DNA of 64,000 nucleotides, taken from positions 62,798,001 to 62,862,000 of the forward strand of contig JAFFJZ010000001.1 in assembly GCA_018340375.1 (NCBI GenBank), written 5' to 3'. This document shows positions 11,440 through 22,925 of this stretch, one piece after another. This DNA comes from Gonatopus flavifemur (lineage: Eukaryota > Arthropoda > Insecta > Hymenoptera > Dryinidae). The notes under the pieces are model-generated. The model was not told the origin of the DNA and made no database searches. It saw only the letters and a list, made by a program, of their open reading frames with translations. Made by a program: the position numbers and the translations under genes. Every line of letters begins with the position of its first letter. Within the stretch, counting starts at the first letter, position 1.

Positions 11440-12342
11440 GGGCAAAAAGTAAGGTGAATTTTTAATTTAAACTTCGCGGGCTTGACATTTCAGGCTAGTT
11501 CTTTTTTTCTTAAATTGGCAGGACTGTTAATGACATCTGTGCCAAATTTCATGTCAATGTCATTATCAATAATACATTTACGCTTGTGTTTACCAAACGA
11601 CCAAGAGTGCATTTTTCGATTTGTACAATGTCTGATTTAATTGAGCAGAGAAGTGCAATCAAATTTTGTTTGCGGAATGAAATTTCGACTGCGGAAACTT
11701 TGAGGATGTTGCGGAAGGCCTTTGGTGATTCTACCATGTCGCAGAAGAATGTTTATAAGTGGTACAAAGACTTCAAAGAGGGTCGAGAACGTGTTGATGA
11801 CTTGGAGCGCTGCGGATGACCATCGACGTCAACAGATGACCAACACGTCGATGAAGTGAAGGAATTAGTGCTCAAAAATCGTCGGTTGACTGTTAGAGAC
11901 CTTACTGATATGATGCGTCAAGTAATTCGTCTAAAAAGATCAGAATTATGGGCCAACAACTTTTGGTTTTTGCATCACGATAATGCACCGTCTCATACTG
12001 CACTCGTTCTTCGTGACCATTTCACCAAAAATTCGACGCATATCGTTCCGCAACTACCGTATTCGCCTGATTTGGCTCCGTGTGACTTCTGGCTATTCCC
12101 AAAACTCAAGAGACCACTCCGGGGCAAGCGCTTCGAGTCGATTGAGGAGATCAAAGCTGAATCGAAGAAGGCGCTGATGGCTATACCGGAAAGGGACTAT
12201 TTAGCATATTTCGATGATTGGGAAAAACGTTGGCATAAGTGTATTTTATCGAGAGGGGATTACTTTGAAGGAGATTAAATTGATGTAGAAGAATAAATGA
12301 AGATTTTTCATTTTACAAACAAATTCACCTCACTTTTTGCCC
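11440..12342 (+). mobile_element. Internally deleted mariner-type element
   Basis: The terminal inverted repeats GGGCAAAAAGTAAGGTGAATT (11440-11460) and its partner at 12322-12342 differ at one base. They enclose a broken mariner transposase gene. The span is about 0.9 kb against about 1.3 kb for complete mariners. Homology between the sides may extend a few bases outward to TA dinucleotides (11426-11427 and about 12350-12351), with a 5-bp length difference, so the exact tips are uncertain. Confidence 0.85.
11628..12278 (+). pseudogene. Mariner transposase, one stop and a large internal deletion
   Basis: This is the remnant of a DD34D mariner transposase, the enzyme that cuts and pastes the element at TA sites. 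The start at 11628 gives an N-terminal helix-turn-helix region with the typical MSQKNVYKWYKDFKEGRE segment. At 11817 a TGA replaces an expected arginine codon (one CpG transition from CGA), and the frame resumes without shift. After RRLTVRDLTDMM the sequence jumps to the catalytic core near WFLHHDNAPSHTALVLRD, so roughly 130 residues, including the first catalytic Asp, are gone. The second Asp (HHDNAPSH) and the third (PDLAPCDFW) remain exactly 34 residues apart. About 217 codons remain against about 345. The protein cannot be active. Confidence 0.92.
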
Positions 12343-12413
12343 ACAGTAGTAATACTGGAATTTACTCAAGTAAAATCACAGGGAGGGAGGGTAGGTGCCA
12401 TCGATGTTCATCC

Positions 12414-13150
12414 TCAGTCCTGAGAGGTTGGTAGACGCTTCGTCATCCTCACTTTCCCCTTTCCCCGAGATACCCGCCATAAACGGCCAGTTTTGTCCTG
12501 GGCCACGACTCTAGTGCGTCCAGCGCTGTTGTGAATCTCGTCCCACCTTGGCTCGCCAAGCAGTGGCAGTTGGTGGTGGTCTTGTCGCCATGCTCGTCTA
12601 GATGATCCTGGATTGGCAGCTGGGTTCTTTTCAGGGGAGAATTTCCCTTCTTTTAGAGCAGGGTTAAGGTTGGACTTCAACACATGGGTCCGTTGGTCCT
12701 CTATCCTCTTCTCCATCCACCTGGCTTCTTTGATGATGGATCCTCCATCCTCCTTACTCTCCTTGACACTGTTAACCTTGGGAGATATTTGACCGCATGC
12801 TACCGCTAGTGTAGCGGGTGGAAGCGGCATTTTGGGAGCTTCCCGTTTTATGATTGTCGGAGCTCGACCATTAAATACCTCCACCATAGTAATCGTCAGC
12901 TTAGACTTGGTGAACGGCGCAGTTTTGTCTGGGCCGCGTATGAACCCGGGCTTTGCAGGATCGTATGGCTCGACGGTCTTTGGCGGGGCCTTGGTGATCT
13001 GGCATTGAACTGTTTTGAGACGGGGACCGTTATTTTGGGCCTAGGGGTCAGAATAATCGGTGGGGCATTAAGGTACAATTGTCTCAGGCGCTCCTTGACT
13101 GACAGCTTGGCCGTGGTCCCGGAGGAGATAGTTGGGGTGGATTGTTCCAT
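12414..13150 (-). pseudogene. GC-rich frameshifted coding relic of unknown family
   Basis: This island is clearly more GC-rich than its surroundings. A minus-strand ATG at 13150 in a good context (CAAAATGG) opens MEQSTPTISSGTTAKLSVKE and runs 84 codons. Protein-like sequence then continues in another frame (KPGFIRGPDKTAPFTKSKL, then VEVFNGRAPTIIKREAPKMP), ending at 12414. A one-base indel near 13018-13025 would join the frames. A third frame just before 12380 gives SEDDEASTNLSGL and a stop, so a second shift near the 3' end is possible. The product would be about 245 residues, basic and proline-rich, with no domain I recognise. A retroelement ORF1/Gag-like origin is a guess; a decayed host gene is the alternative. 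Confidence 0.4.
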
Positions 13151-13247
13151 TTTGAGGTTAGAACCAACTGTAGCGTTCGCCGCTTTGGATCGGAAGAAGT
13201 GCAGTGAAATATTGATTGTAAATCTGTACAGACCAATTTTCTGATTA

Positions 13248-13951
13248 CAGTAAGACCCCGCAATAAGAAACTCAAAGTCCTCAAGGGGAAGAGTTTTTCC
13301 ACGAATCAGGGTTCCCTCGTTACTTTTACATCGCCAACACTCCTCGCTCTTTCTGTATTTTTCTCTCCCATTTTCAGCAACGCCCCCTGATTAACAAATT
13401 TTGCTTCAGCCGTTCGAACTGTAATTGCCCGTCATTTGTTTGAACGCTTATTTACAAAATATAAGTGAAAGGAAAAATTAATTCCAAATATGCTCATTTT
13501 CAGAGAGAGTCGAGGAGTCTGGAAGGTTTCATTTATTTCCAAAAGTCAACTACGTTACCCCCAATGAATATACTATTTCTCCGGAAGAATGCAGCCTTTA
13601 CCAATACCAGTTCCATCTCATTACAGTTGAAAACAATTTTCTACAAGATCTTCAAATGAATGTATTTTAATTCTTTTAAATCCTATGTTCATCACTTCTC
13701 AGGATAACTTGAACTTCTGTTTAATATTTATATAATATCAATTCGATTGAGAATGAGAGAAATGAAATCATAATTAAATATCACGAAGGTTTTGTTTCAA
13801 AATGACTTCCATAACTCTCTAAAACTGAATGTCTTTATTGCGGGATTGCGCCCAGAAGAAATTTGAGCTCGGAATCGGTAGTCGGAAGATCCGCGAGCGA
13901 GAAACTGGGGAAGTTTCTTATCGCGAGGTCCCTTATTGCGGGGTTTTACTG
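13248..13951. mobile_element. 704-bp pogo/Tigger-like MITE
   Basis: The ends CAGTAAGACCCCGCAATAAG and (reverse complement of the right end) CAGTAAAACCCCGCAATAAG are inverted repeats with one mismatch, flanked by TA on both sides (13246-13247, 13952-13953). CAGT tips with TA duplication are typical of the pogo/Tigger branch of Tc1/mariner. A subterminal TTTATTGCGGGATTG near 13835 repeats the TIR motif, perhaps a second transposase binding site. No transposase frame survives. It lies just upstream of the 13150 start codon of the neighbouring relic. Confidence 0.75.
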
Positions 13952-13953
13952 TA

Positions 13954-14689
13954 ATTTAGCAAAAAAGATTCAACTATCCAAGTGACAGCACTGATATATT
14001 TGCCCTTCAAACTGAGTACGAGATAAAGCAATCAGTAGATAAAGTTTGTAATGATCAGACATGTACAGATCCAAGCGAAGAAACAACGAATGCGCATATT
14101 TCTTCAAGACAGTTGATACCTCGACTTTTCTGACGAAACAAAGAACAGGGGGATGTTATAAATGTAAACTATCTGAGTAGGAATGGAGTGCATACTTCAC
14201 AAAAGCGCATGGTAGGATATATCAAATGAGCACGAAGTTTTGACGGACTTTCTCCATTTACGAATCAGCGAAAATCATACTTACAAGACGCAGAGAGTGA
14301 ACAAAATGAATGCACCCAATCTACAACGAAAATGTTCTCGAACAATGGATATGAAGGTGCAAAAAAAAAAGAAACTGAAGTACATATTGTAATAATTAAC
14401 TTCTAAATTCCCTGCATTTGGCGGAACATGCTTATGCGAAGACGTACAGTTTTGAGAACCTGGATTGTTATTGTTACGGACGATAATGAGTATGCGATCA
14501 ATTTATGTAGTTGTTTGTATTACAGCCGTGCTAATGAAACCATCACTTCACATAATAGTATTTCATTAGTGCATGTATAATATCTTAACGTGAATTGTTC
14601 AAATATTATGCCACAACATGAATATATTGACGCAAAATCCAATCGATCGTAAATAAACAATTAAAATTGCTAACTTCATGACGAAGATG
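13954..14689. other. No gene recognised
   Basis: Plain AT-rich DNA between two MITEs; no repeat or coding signal seen. Confidence 0.5.
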
Positions 14690-14697
14690 TTTTATAA

Positions 14698-15003
14698 TAG
14701 TGTTCACTAAACATCGACGATAATAACATCGCCTGACATCGATGTTTTACATCGTTTAACGATGTAACATCGACCTGGTTGATGTTCCAATGTTTTTTGT
14801 AAGAAACATTGAAACATCAAGACATCAAATAAGAACAATTGAATGGGATTATGCTGAATTTGAAATGGCGCAAGATCCCAAAATTTTTATTGGTAAAATA
14901 ACAACCAATCAGGTTCTAGCAGCATCGATGTTCGCGATGCCAAACATCGATACCCGTTTATTGGATGACACATCGATGTGCCATCGATGTTTAGTGAACA
15001 CTA
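14698..15003. mobile_element. 306-bp hAT MITE with perfect 8-bp target duplication
   Basis: Inverted tips TAGTGTTCACTAAACATCGA match at both ends, and the element is flanked by identical TTTTATAA octamers (14690-14697 and 15004-15011), the hallmark of hAT transposition. The subterminal regions repeat ACATCGATG and related words, plausible transposase binding sites. No transposase frame. Confidence 0.9.
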
Positions 15004-15011
15004 TTTTATAA

Positions 15012-17559
15012 CTTATAATAGAGTATCTTATAAAAAGTTCCAAATGCTACGCAGATTGTATATATCATGAAAGTATATGAATTTCCAAGGGGATGTTCTT
15101 ATCTCAGAACCCTCAAGAAAGCTTTATTTTTCGAAATTGTGTCAGTCCATTTGGAGAAACTTTATCGATTCTCATACAAGATTCGATTATATATATTTTT
15201 CGCTTTTAAAAATTCCGCATCTTTCAACCCACGACATTATTCAACTGAATTATTATACCAAAATATAGCCAATCTGCAAACTCCGCGAGACCCTTCATAA
15301 ACTTCAAGAAAAGTTTTCAACGTCGATTCAAAGTTCGCTCCAAATATCCATCACAAAACACTTATAAAGAAAATCCTAACGTACGATTGCGTTCCCATCC
15401 CACTATGTGCATGGTAACAAAAATTTGAATACCCATGAAAAAAACATGTTCAAATAAAATGTCATCATAAAACCTCCTCTCTTAAATAAACCATTCCTTC
15501 AACCCTGTGTCATATCAAACGTACATGAATCATATATGATTTTTATACCTCGTCATTTCAATCTCATTACATCCTCTGGAAAATTCTACGAAAGATCTTT
15601 CATATCCGATGGATTCGTTTTTAATCCGAGTTTCTTAGAGTACCAAAAATCACGACAAATTATCGGGGAGAAAAAGAAAAATACGAGTAAATAACAATTC
15701 AATTAGCCGGTGTGTTCCTTTCGAGGTTCTCAGATTTACAACATGAACCGCGGTACATCATTGAAACCAGAAGCTTCGAGGTCTGAAGAAGTCGTTAGTT
15801 CTCCACCCATTTCGAGCACAAATGGGAGAAAAGAATGACTTCCCAACTCCTAATGACATTTATAAGCCAGTATAACACGAACCAAGTTCAAAAAACAATT
15901 TCACTCGTTCGATTTATCGGCCTCAATGAGTTTTGAAATTGCTTTTCCTTCGGTTTACATTCTACGCGCTGATCGGTTTCACTTATAGACGATATTTCTG
16001 ATCGATGAAGTGCGTTTGTCTTTGCAAATCAAATTCGAACGATCTCGTTGTCGGGAATGAAAACAACAATACTTTTTATCCCTCGGATATAAGGATATAA
16101 AGAAATCTATATCGAGAGATGAATTGTATTATTGCAAATAGAATCGTGATATATTTGAATGTAATACACGAGAACACTTTTCGCAGAGTTACCACAATGC
16201 TGTTGGTTTTCAAGAGAGGAATTTGAGGAATTTTGTATTTTATTTGTATCAAGGAATTCCTTTCTGTATAAGTATAAAATTTCCTCGTATCGTTGAAAAA
16301 TATGCACCATACCGTACGGTAGACTAACTCGTGGATAAAATTACTACTCCGCTTCTTAACGTTGTCCAGACTTATCCTAGGTTGGAGGAAAGTTTAAAAT
16401 ACAGCTCAAGGCAGGCAAAGATCCTGATGTTGAAGAGGTCGTATCTGAGTCCTGGGATTCAAGATGTAGTTTGAAAAGTCGGAGAATATCGAGGTCAGCG
16501 CAGAATGAACATGTCTATGCTCACTAAAATTTTACGCGTTTCGATTTTCTCCCATCTTAACCCACTTATATGGAAATAATATGGTGTTCGAGGATAAAGT
16601 GATCTAAATCGTGTGGAGATGTATAAAACGTTTGAAGATTTTCAAGACATATGTTTCTGAGATACGAATTTTACAAGTTTATTTGAAAAATTAACGAATT
16701 TCATCATCACTCGATTAACCTGATTTGATGAATTAGAGAATTAAGAACAAAACTATTCTGTCAAGCGGAGATCAAGTTCCTCTTTGCGTAGAAAAAGGAA
16801 TGGGTAAAAACAGCGATCTCGAGGGAATTTGGCTAAAAATTTGATGACAAGCTTGCACAAATTTGGAATAGTTGGTGAAAAGTCTTTGGGAATCTAAGAA
16901 AGTACAGTTAACGTGTCACCCATTCGGCCACAAAGGAGATTTCACAGAAGATGAACATTGCAAAACTGTACTGAAAGGGAACAGAAACAGAATTTTCTAC
17001 AGTGGATGCATTGAAATGAAACATGGAAATCCAATCCCCATAACGGCAGATCAACATGGCGATAAATAAATCAAATCTCCCAACAGAATCGAAATGAAAA
17101 CATGATTCAATATAAGTATGTCCCTTCATCGCCAAACAACAGAATTCAAATTTCAAGTAAATCCGATTAACGTCAATCCCTTTGACTGAATGCATTACAT
17201 AAATCGGAAGAGCGTGAATCAAATTCATACGAATGAACTGATTTTTAGGATAAAATCTTAAATCTCAACCATCTATGAAAATTTCAAATATTCTACTTGG
17301 AGAGTAGAGATGACTCCCCAACGATTGCACGGTCATGAAGTATGAACGTCAATTTTCATCATGTATTTTACGAGCGAAAATTTATAAAAGGGATTACAGG
17401 GTACGTGTATGAAATAATAGTATCGACGTGGTGATTGAATTCTTTTTCGCACAGGTGACAACACATTTGATAAATATAAATATATCGAAAGAAATAAAGC
17501 CCAAAAAAGGATCGTTTAATGCGGACATGAGAGAAGAAAAAAAAATAATCATTTTACAC
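15012..17559. other. No gene recognised
   Basis: About 2.5 kb of AT-rich DNA. Open frames are below 110 codons and unrecognised; I see no inverted-repeat element. Confidence 0.5.
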
Positions 17560-18300
17560 TCATTGTTTCTCTGATGCATGGATTTTTGCATTCCCAAGTA
17601 CGCTTATGCCGTTAAAAATAGTCAGAGACCACGTGAAATACGAGCGAAAGCTCGGTACAGGAGTCATCAAAGGGTTATAATTACTTTTATACGGAGCTTT
17701 TTCCTGATTTATGACGCAAACGCGACGATCTTTCACATCGCAACATATATACCTACGGGGTCGAAGATGCCGCTGGTCATAGACCGTGGAAATATACAGC
17801 AAAAAGCTCTGTGTATACAAGTCATCATCTACGCGCAAGCGTCTACACGTTTTCGGTCTCGTTGCAGCATCAGCTCGACACGATGCGTGTATGTAAAAGA
17901 TCCACGGGTGTGCGTGTAGTACGTACACGGGAACCCTCCGTCCGTCTACATGTACATCCGCATACTTCCGCTCGCTTTCATTAATTTGTACACGACAAAC
18001 GACTCTGGCGTTTTTTCCCTTCCCTCTTCTCTCCTGTAACCGTACATTTGCACACGCTTCATCCAATGTACAAAATACGATGATCGAACGATTTTCACAT
18101 GTGATTTCGCGTCTATGTAATTCCGGGTGGATTCTGGGGTAGGGGAAAAGAGTCATACACGACCAACGATTCGCGATAAGAATAATGGGCGGAGAATCTA
18201 TTGTAACTTTTAACCATAGGACAATATTTTCAAGCGATATTGTTCCCAGATGAGTGACAAAACTTGACAATTCCCGGATTGTACGGGGGTAATCATTCAT
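17560..18300 (-). CDS. Longest open frame in the window, no recognised domain; doubtful
   Basis: A 246-codon minus-strand frame overlaps a CpG-rich segment (about 17580-18060). The predicted protein is basic and rich in Arg, Cys and Tyr (for example KYADVHVDGRRVPVYVLHA), with no signal peptide, membrane segment or family I recognise. CpG-rich DNA has fewer stop codons, which could explain the length without selection. A 113-codon frame is also open on the + strand. A TATAAAA word on the minus strand near 17690 might belong to a promoter. A regulatory CpG-rich block is as likely as a gene. Confidence 0.15.
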   Translation of the reverse strand: MNDYPRTIRELSSFVTHLGTISLENIVLWLKVTIDSPPIILIANRWSCMTLFPYPRIHPELHRREITCENRSIIVFCTLDEACANVRLQERRGKGKNARVVCRVQINESERKYADVHVDGRRVPVYVLHAHPWIFYIHASCRADAATRPKTCRRLRVDDDLYTQSFLLYISTVYDQRHLRPRRYICCDVKDRRVCVINQEKAPYKSNYNPLMTPVPSFRSYFTWSLTIFNGISVLGNAKIHASEKQ

Positions 18301-18808
18301 CTTTTGAAAAATTCGTCTGGAATTTGAATGTCGCGAGATTTATCGTGTCCAGTTGAATACAAGGTACGAATGGAGAAAAGGGGAGATCTTGTTGATACCA
18401 AGTTTTCACTTTTAGATTTACATCTCGATTATTCTTTTGTGTATGAAATTCTTTAGATTTATAATCCCAATCGTTCGAAGTCATAGGAAATCTTTTGCAT
18501 GGAAAGGGACATACGAATTTTTGAAAATCTCATTCCGGGTAATTCCATTCTCAAACGTTTGGAAGAAGGAATTAAGTCGTGCAATTAATGATACTACAGC
18601 ACGCTGTTATGTACATCAAGGTGACACGGAGAGTCGCTTCACATGATTCAATTAACGTTCTACATCGGTTGGAATCGTCTTCCATTTGTGTTTTATTTAA
18701 TTTCTCTGTCGGGTCATTAAAATCTATTCGTGAGTGATTTTCGAAACAGACGGGAATGGAAAATACATCTTAATTCAAAATAAATTCTCAATCACCTGAT
18801 TTTCGTGA
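18301..18808. other. No gene recognised
   Basis: AT-rich DNA; nothing distinctive seen. Confidence 0.5.
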
Positions 18809-19264
18809 CGTTGCACAGTGGGGTCAAATGCCAAAAATGTGGAAACAATACCAAAAAATCGGCTTGGAGAACCATACAGTACTTCCATGTTCCTGGAATC
18901 GGTATGGAGAACTCTGGCACTTTTCTGCGTGTAGTTAACGGCATTCGTTTGTTTGGCTACGGGTCCAAAAGATCCCGAGTGACCTTTACGAAATCAACGG
19001 GTTAATAGATTAATAAAAGATAGTACCTGACATGTTTCCTTTCCCCTTTCCATTCTTCTGTGAAGATGGGTTTGAAACCGATGCAAGATACTGTACATAA
19101 CATTGGCTGAAAATTCATATTGATCAAATAACAAAAAGGAAAGATATCCGCAAAATAGCGGCATTCGTGAAACTTCGAAATTTTCTGTAGAAGTTCAGAG
19201 CTCACCCTTTTTTCTTCCTCCATTTCAATTTGCTTCAAACTTATATCGTATAATCAACACCTTG

Positions 19265-19620
19265 TGAATTGACTGTGCTCAAAGTTTCATGTCATTGGGA
19301 TGATGCGAACATGAAAAAGGCATGTTTTGAAAATATTGCCAAATGATGCGAATCACAAAAAAGAGAAAAATATTCACAGTTGTCAACCGATTCGGATGAA
19401 ACTCATATGAGACCACTATTGGATCATAATTAGAACGTGGTATAAGTTTCATAGCAATCGGATTTTTCAAACCATAGTCCCCTATATTTCCGAAACGCGC
19501 CATCCGATCGATACCAAAATTAATAGGCCTCGAGTCTTCTCCTAGTCAAACATACTGGAAAAAAATTATCCCGATTGGTGCATTCTGAGGACAGTTATCG
19601 TGCGTCAAAAAAATCGTGTG
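19265..19620 (-). repeat. Dispersed repeat family F, minus-strand copy
   Basis: Read on the minus strand this segment carries words shared with 44350-44558 plus 45848-45940 and with 47650-48560: CACGATAACT, GACTCGAGGCCTATT, CCGATTGCTATGAAACTTAT, ACCACG, then GAGTTTCATC. It gives an uninterrupted version of the site into which the Kolobok-type element inserted at 44.56 kb. Short frames such as PIAMKLIPRSNYDPIVVSYE come from it. Its nature (transposon interior or satellite) is unknown. Confidence 0.5.
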
Positions 19621-19624
19621 CACG

Positions 19625-19644
19625 CACACACACACACACACACA
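19625..19644. repeat. (CA)n microsatellite
   Basis: Ten uninterrupted CA units. Confidence 0.95.
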
Positions 19645-20367
19645 GGCATTTTTTGGAATCGAATTTTTTCGACGTTCTGAAAGCGTTTGGCAAAGGCGAA
19701 ATACCCCCTCTTCTGCATAGCGGATTTTTGACCCTATCACAATACTTCCATTTCCTTATATATAAGGAACATGGAAGTAAAATGAAGTCTGTAGTTTCAG
19801 ATATTTGACCTTCGGGGTGAATTAAGTAATGTCCCAAGCATCAGAATTCAAATATGAAAAGATTTGATCCCTTCTCCCTACTCTTGTATTACAGTTCAAA
19901 AGTATCCTCTCGTGAGGTACCATTTGCGTGAGTGAGAGATAGTGAAGTGACGACCATGTTCAAAGAGACGCTGTGTCTCGAAAAGTGAACCGATTGAACT
20001 TTTCTAAAATGGAATCTACTGCTGGAAGTGTATAGAATATACTGAGAATTAGTGGAATATCAATCTACTGAGTGGGAAATAATGAATTACGTTTTGCTTT
20101 GCATTCATAGCATTTCATGTTTTTAAGTGAAAATCCATTTCTGAATTTTCATCGCTCCAAGTTTGCACAGAAACCTAAGAAAAGGTTTCAGATTCATATG
20201 AAAATTAATAAATTTTTGAATGGCATTTTTCTCCATGTACATTGATGGAAGGTTCTTATAATTCTGCACTTGAACAAGGGAATATTGAGATGTCAAAGAG
20301 ATAACTAGTAACACTAGGGTTTACAGGATGTTTTCAAATTATTGAATATGGATATTACATTAAAAAT

Positions 20368-22152
20368 TAGGGGTGTGCGAACCGTTCGAATCTCGAACCG
20401 AACCGAACTCCTACTGTTCGGTTCGAATTTCGAACTTGATTAGCAGAAAAGGTTCGGTTCGGTTCGAATTTTGAACTTGGATAACAGAAACAGTTCGGTT
20501 CAGTTAAAATTTCGAACTGCATTCATTGAAAACGTTCGGCTCGAGATTCGATTTGTCACGGTTTGCTTCGAACTTCAGACTCAAAACCCGAAAAAATTCG
20601 ACTATGCTGGAAAAAAAAAGACGATGTTGAATCGATCTATCATCAAGTTGATCTGATATCGATGCCAAGTTCAAGTGATGGAGAACACACATACAGGCGT
20701 TCCCATGTTGTTTTTGCTTGTAAACACGCAGAAACAACTTGTTTCCAAGTCGAATTGACATGATATTGGGTACTTGATAGACGCAAGTTGATTGAATCTG
20801 TGATTTTCCCTGGTGTAGTTTCGAGTCTCAAACTTGAATAATTGAAAAAGTTCATATTTCGGATAACCTTGTTGACAATACTGCGGATTAGATGAAATTA
20901 AATATATTCATGATGAATTCTATTCGCAGCCTCATTATTTTGCCTCCTCAGATGCGCGGGATATATATAATGAACCCATAAGTTCTGCGTGATTAGACTA
21001 TAAAGATATTATACTAGGAGGACGAGTCAGTAAACATGGGGTTTACACAAATAAAGAGAGACAGCTGCAAACAAAAGAAAGAGAGAAAAATGCAGTGAGG
21101 TGAGTGTCCTTGTCTTTTATGCAAAGAGGTTCATAATCAACGCTACCACAAACCTCAAAATAGTGTTGATTCATCACCATTTTTTTTTTAATAGTAGAGT
21201 AATCATTCTTGGTAACAGAGTTCAAGGTTCTAATGTGAGTTAATCATGTTCTAAATATTGCATGAGGATATGAATAATTATATTAGGAGGAAATTTTACT
21301 TTGTGATTATTGAAATTTATGATAAAAGTGTTCTGCACCCAATTTCAAATTCATCTAGATACGTGGGATATGTTAAACTTACATAAAAAACCACTCTGTT
21401 ACCAAGAGGGACAACCCTGTTATTCCAGAAATATGGTGATGAATCAACACTAGATTACACTATGCACACTTTCCTGTGATTTATTGAAGAATTGAAGTGT
21501 TCTTCGTTACTTGCCTCAAATTTGCGACCATTTTATCAATATTTAAATACTAGTCGCTGCAATTGAACATTCGGAAACAGAGAAAAATTTATCTGCACTC
21601 AATTTTAAATTGACCCATAGAATATTCTCCGAACGTTTCTAAATTACCCAAACGTTTAACAAACATTCTCAAAATGTTTTACGTACTTTTGGTGCTACTA
21701 GGGTAAACTGTTTTATCACTGCAACATGCTGCATATGAAACGTCACTTCGAAAAATGAATTCATGATGGATTCTGTTTTCATAAATGTATTTCTAATTTA
21801 GTTTTGGCTTTGCGATTAGACGTTTTGGAAGTTGGAAGTAGGTTCGAAATTACAAAGTTCCGTTCAACTTGAAAAATATATTTGCAGTTCGGTTCGGTTC
21901 GACTGGGAAAATTTGGAGTTCGGTTCGAGTTCGGTTCGACTTTTCAAAGTTCGGTTCGGGTTCGGTTCAATTTGAAAAATACATTTGGAGTTCGGTTCGA
22001 GTTCGGTTCGACTTTTTAAAGTTCGGTTCGGTTCGGTTCGATTCGAAAAATATATTTGAAGTTCGGTTCGAGTTCGGTTCGATTTGGAAAATATATTTGA
22101 AGTTCGGTTCGAGTTCGGTTCGACTGAAAAATTCAAGATTCGCACACCCCTA
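20368..22152. mobile_element. 1.8-kb hAT derivative with GGTTCG subterminal arrays
   Basis: The tips TAGGGGTGTGCGAA (left) and the same sequence inverted on the right (22139-22152) are classical hAT ends. The flanking octamers TTAAAAAT (20360-20367) and TTATAAAT (22153-22160) match at 7 of 8. GGTTCGGTTCGA words pack the right 250 bp (about 21890-22130) and recur at the left (about 20390-20560), probably as transposase binding sites. Open frames over the array are artefacts of the repeat. No hAT transposase is present, so the copy is non-autonomous. It sits inside the 18814-24183 interval. Confidence 0.85.
21161..21452. mobile_element. Nested MITE with TAGTGTTGATTCATCACCAT ends
   Basis: TAGTGTTGATTCATCACCAT at 21161 is exactly repeated in inverted form ending at 21452, and a second inverted pair, TTGGTAACAGAGT, lies inside (near 21212 and 21397). 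The ends look hAT-like, but the flanking octamers (CCTCAAAA and GATTACAC) do not match. It lies in the body of the 20368-22152 element. Confidence 0.6.
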
Positions 22153-22169
22153 TTATAAATAAACCTTTT

Positions 22170-22260
22170 CCTCAGTGTGGTTCAGATATGGCTCATATAT
22201 GGGGCATGTATGGGTCATATGTGCATGTTATATGGCTCATGTATGATTTTCACAAAATTT
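22170..22260. repeat. CATATG/CATGTATGG-rich fragment
   Basis: A short run of TGGCTCATATATGG, GGGCATGTATGGG and similar words resembles the interior of the 47315-47635 element. Probably a truncated copy. Confidence 0.4.
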
Positions 22261-22669
22261 TACTGTTCAAATAACAAACAAATCATAACACTTGCCATGA
22301 AATTTACGTTTTCTTCGGTACTTTCTCACTCTCTTCCGAGCCAGTCGGTTTCTATACATTTTTCTCACTGAAGCACGTAAACCTCTGGAATCTTTTTAAC
22401 CTCGCAAATTCTACGCAAGATCTGGCGAAAATTTCGCTCTCCTTTTAACATGTGCAATAAAAAATTATACTTGCGCCAATTATATTAGTCAAAATGTTGA
22501 TAGCGGTATCTTGTGATCACGTATATGCATTGAACTCAGTAGGTATGTATATTGATTTACAAGCAGTGTTTGCATTGTTGTCGAAAATTCAAAACATGGT
22601 TGTTATATTCAAACGCATTATAAAGATTTGATGAACATGTGAGAGATTTTTTCATTTTGCGCTAAACAT

Positions 22670-22925
22670 AACCTCAATACAATCACTCCCGTTATTCTCT
22701 AGATTGTTACAAGGCCTTGCAAGTCCCTCACAAGGGACTAGTAAGGCCTTTGTGAGGCCTAGAGAATGACTGTAGTGATTTTTGCTGAAACATCTACCAG
22801 TCAAACTTGTGAGGAACTCACTGTTAACTTGCAAGTTCAACTAGACTAGTTTCGCCTTGAGAAAAACTTGTGAGGGCCTCGAGATGACTAGAGAATGCCT
22901 AGAATAATTTCTGCTAGGGCGTATG
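22670..22925. repeat. Degenerate repeat with ATTCTCTAG words
   Basis: ATTCTCTAG and its complement CTAGAGAAT occur four times in both orientations, together with AAGGCCTT and ACTTGTGAGG words. This suggests an old foldback element, but its ends are not resolved. Confidence 0.35.

Noticed and set aside
13084..13302. 72-codon minus-strand frame overlapping the GC-rich relic start
   Set aside because: It overlaps the ATG frame at 13150 out of frame and runs into the pogo-like MITE.
21864..22162. Overlapping open frames of about 95 codons on both strands
   Set aside because: They are translations of the GGTTCG array in the hAT arm, with repeats such as SNRTRTEL and RFGSVRF, not genes.
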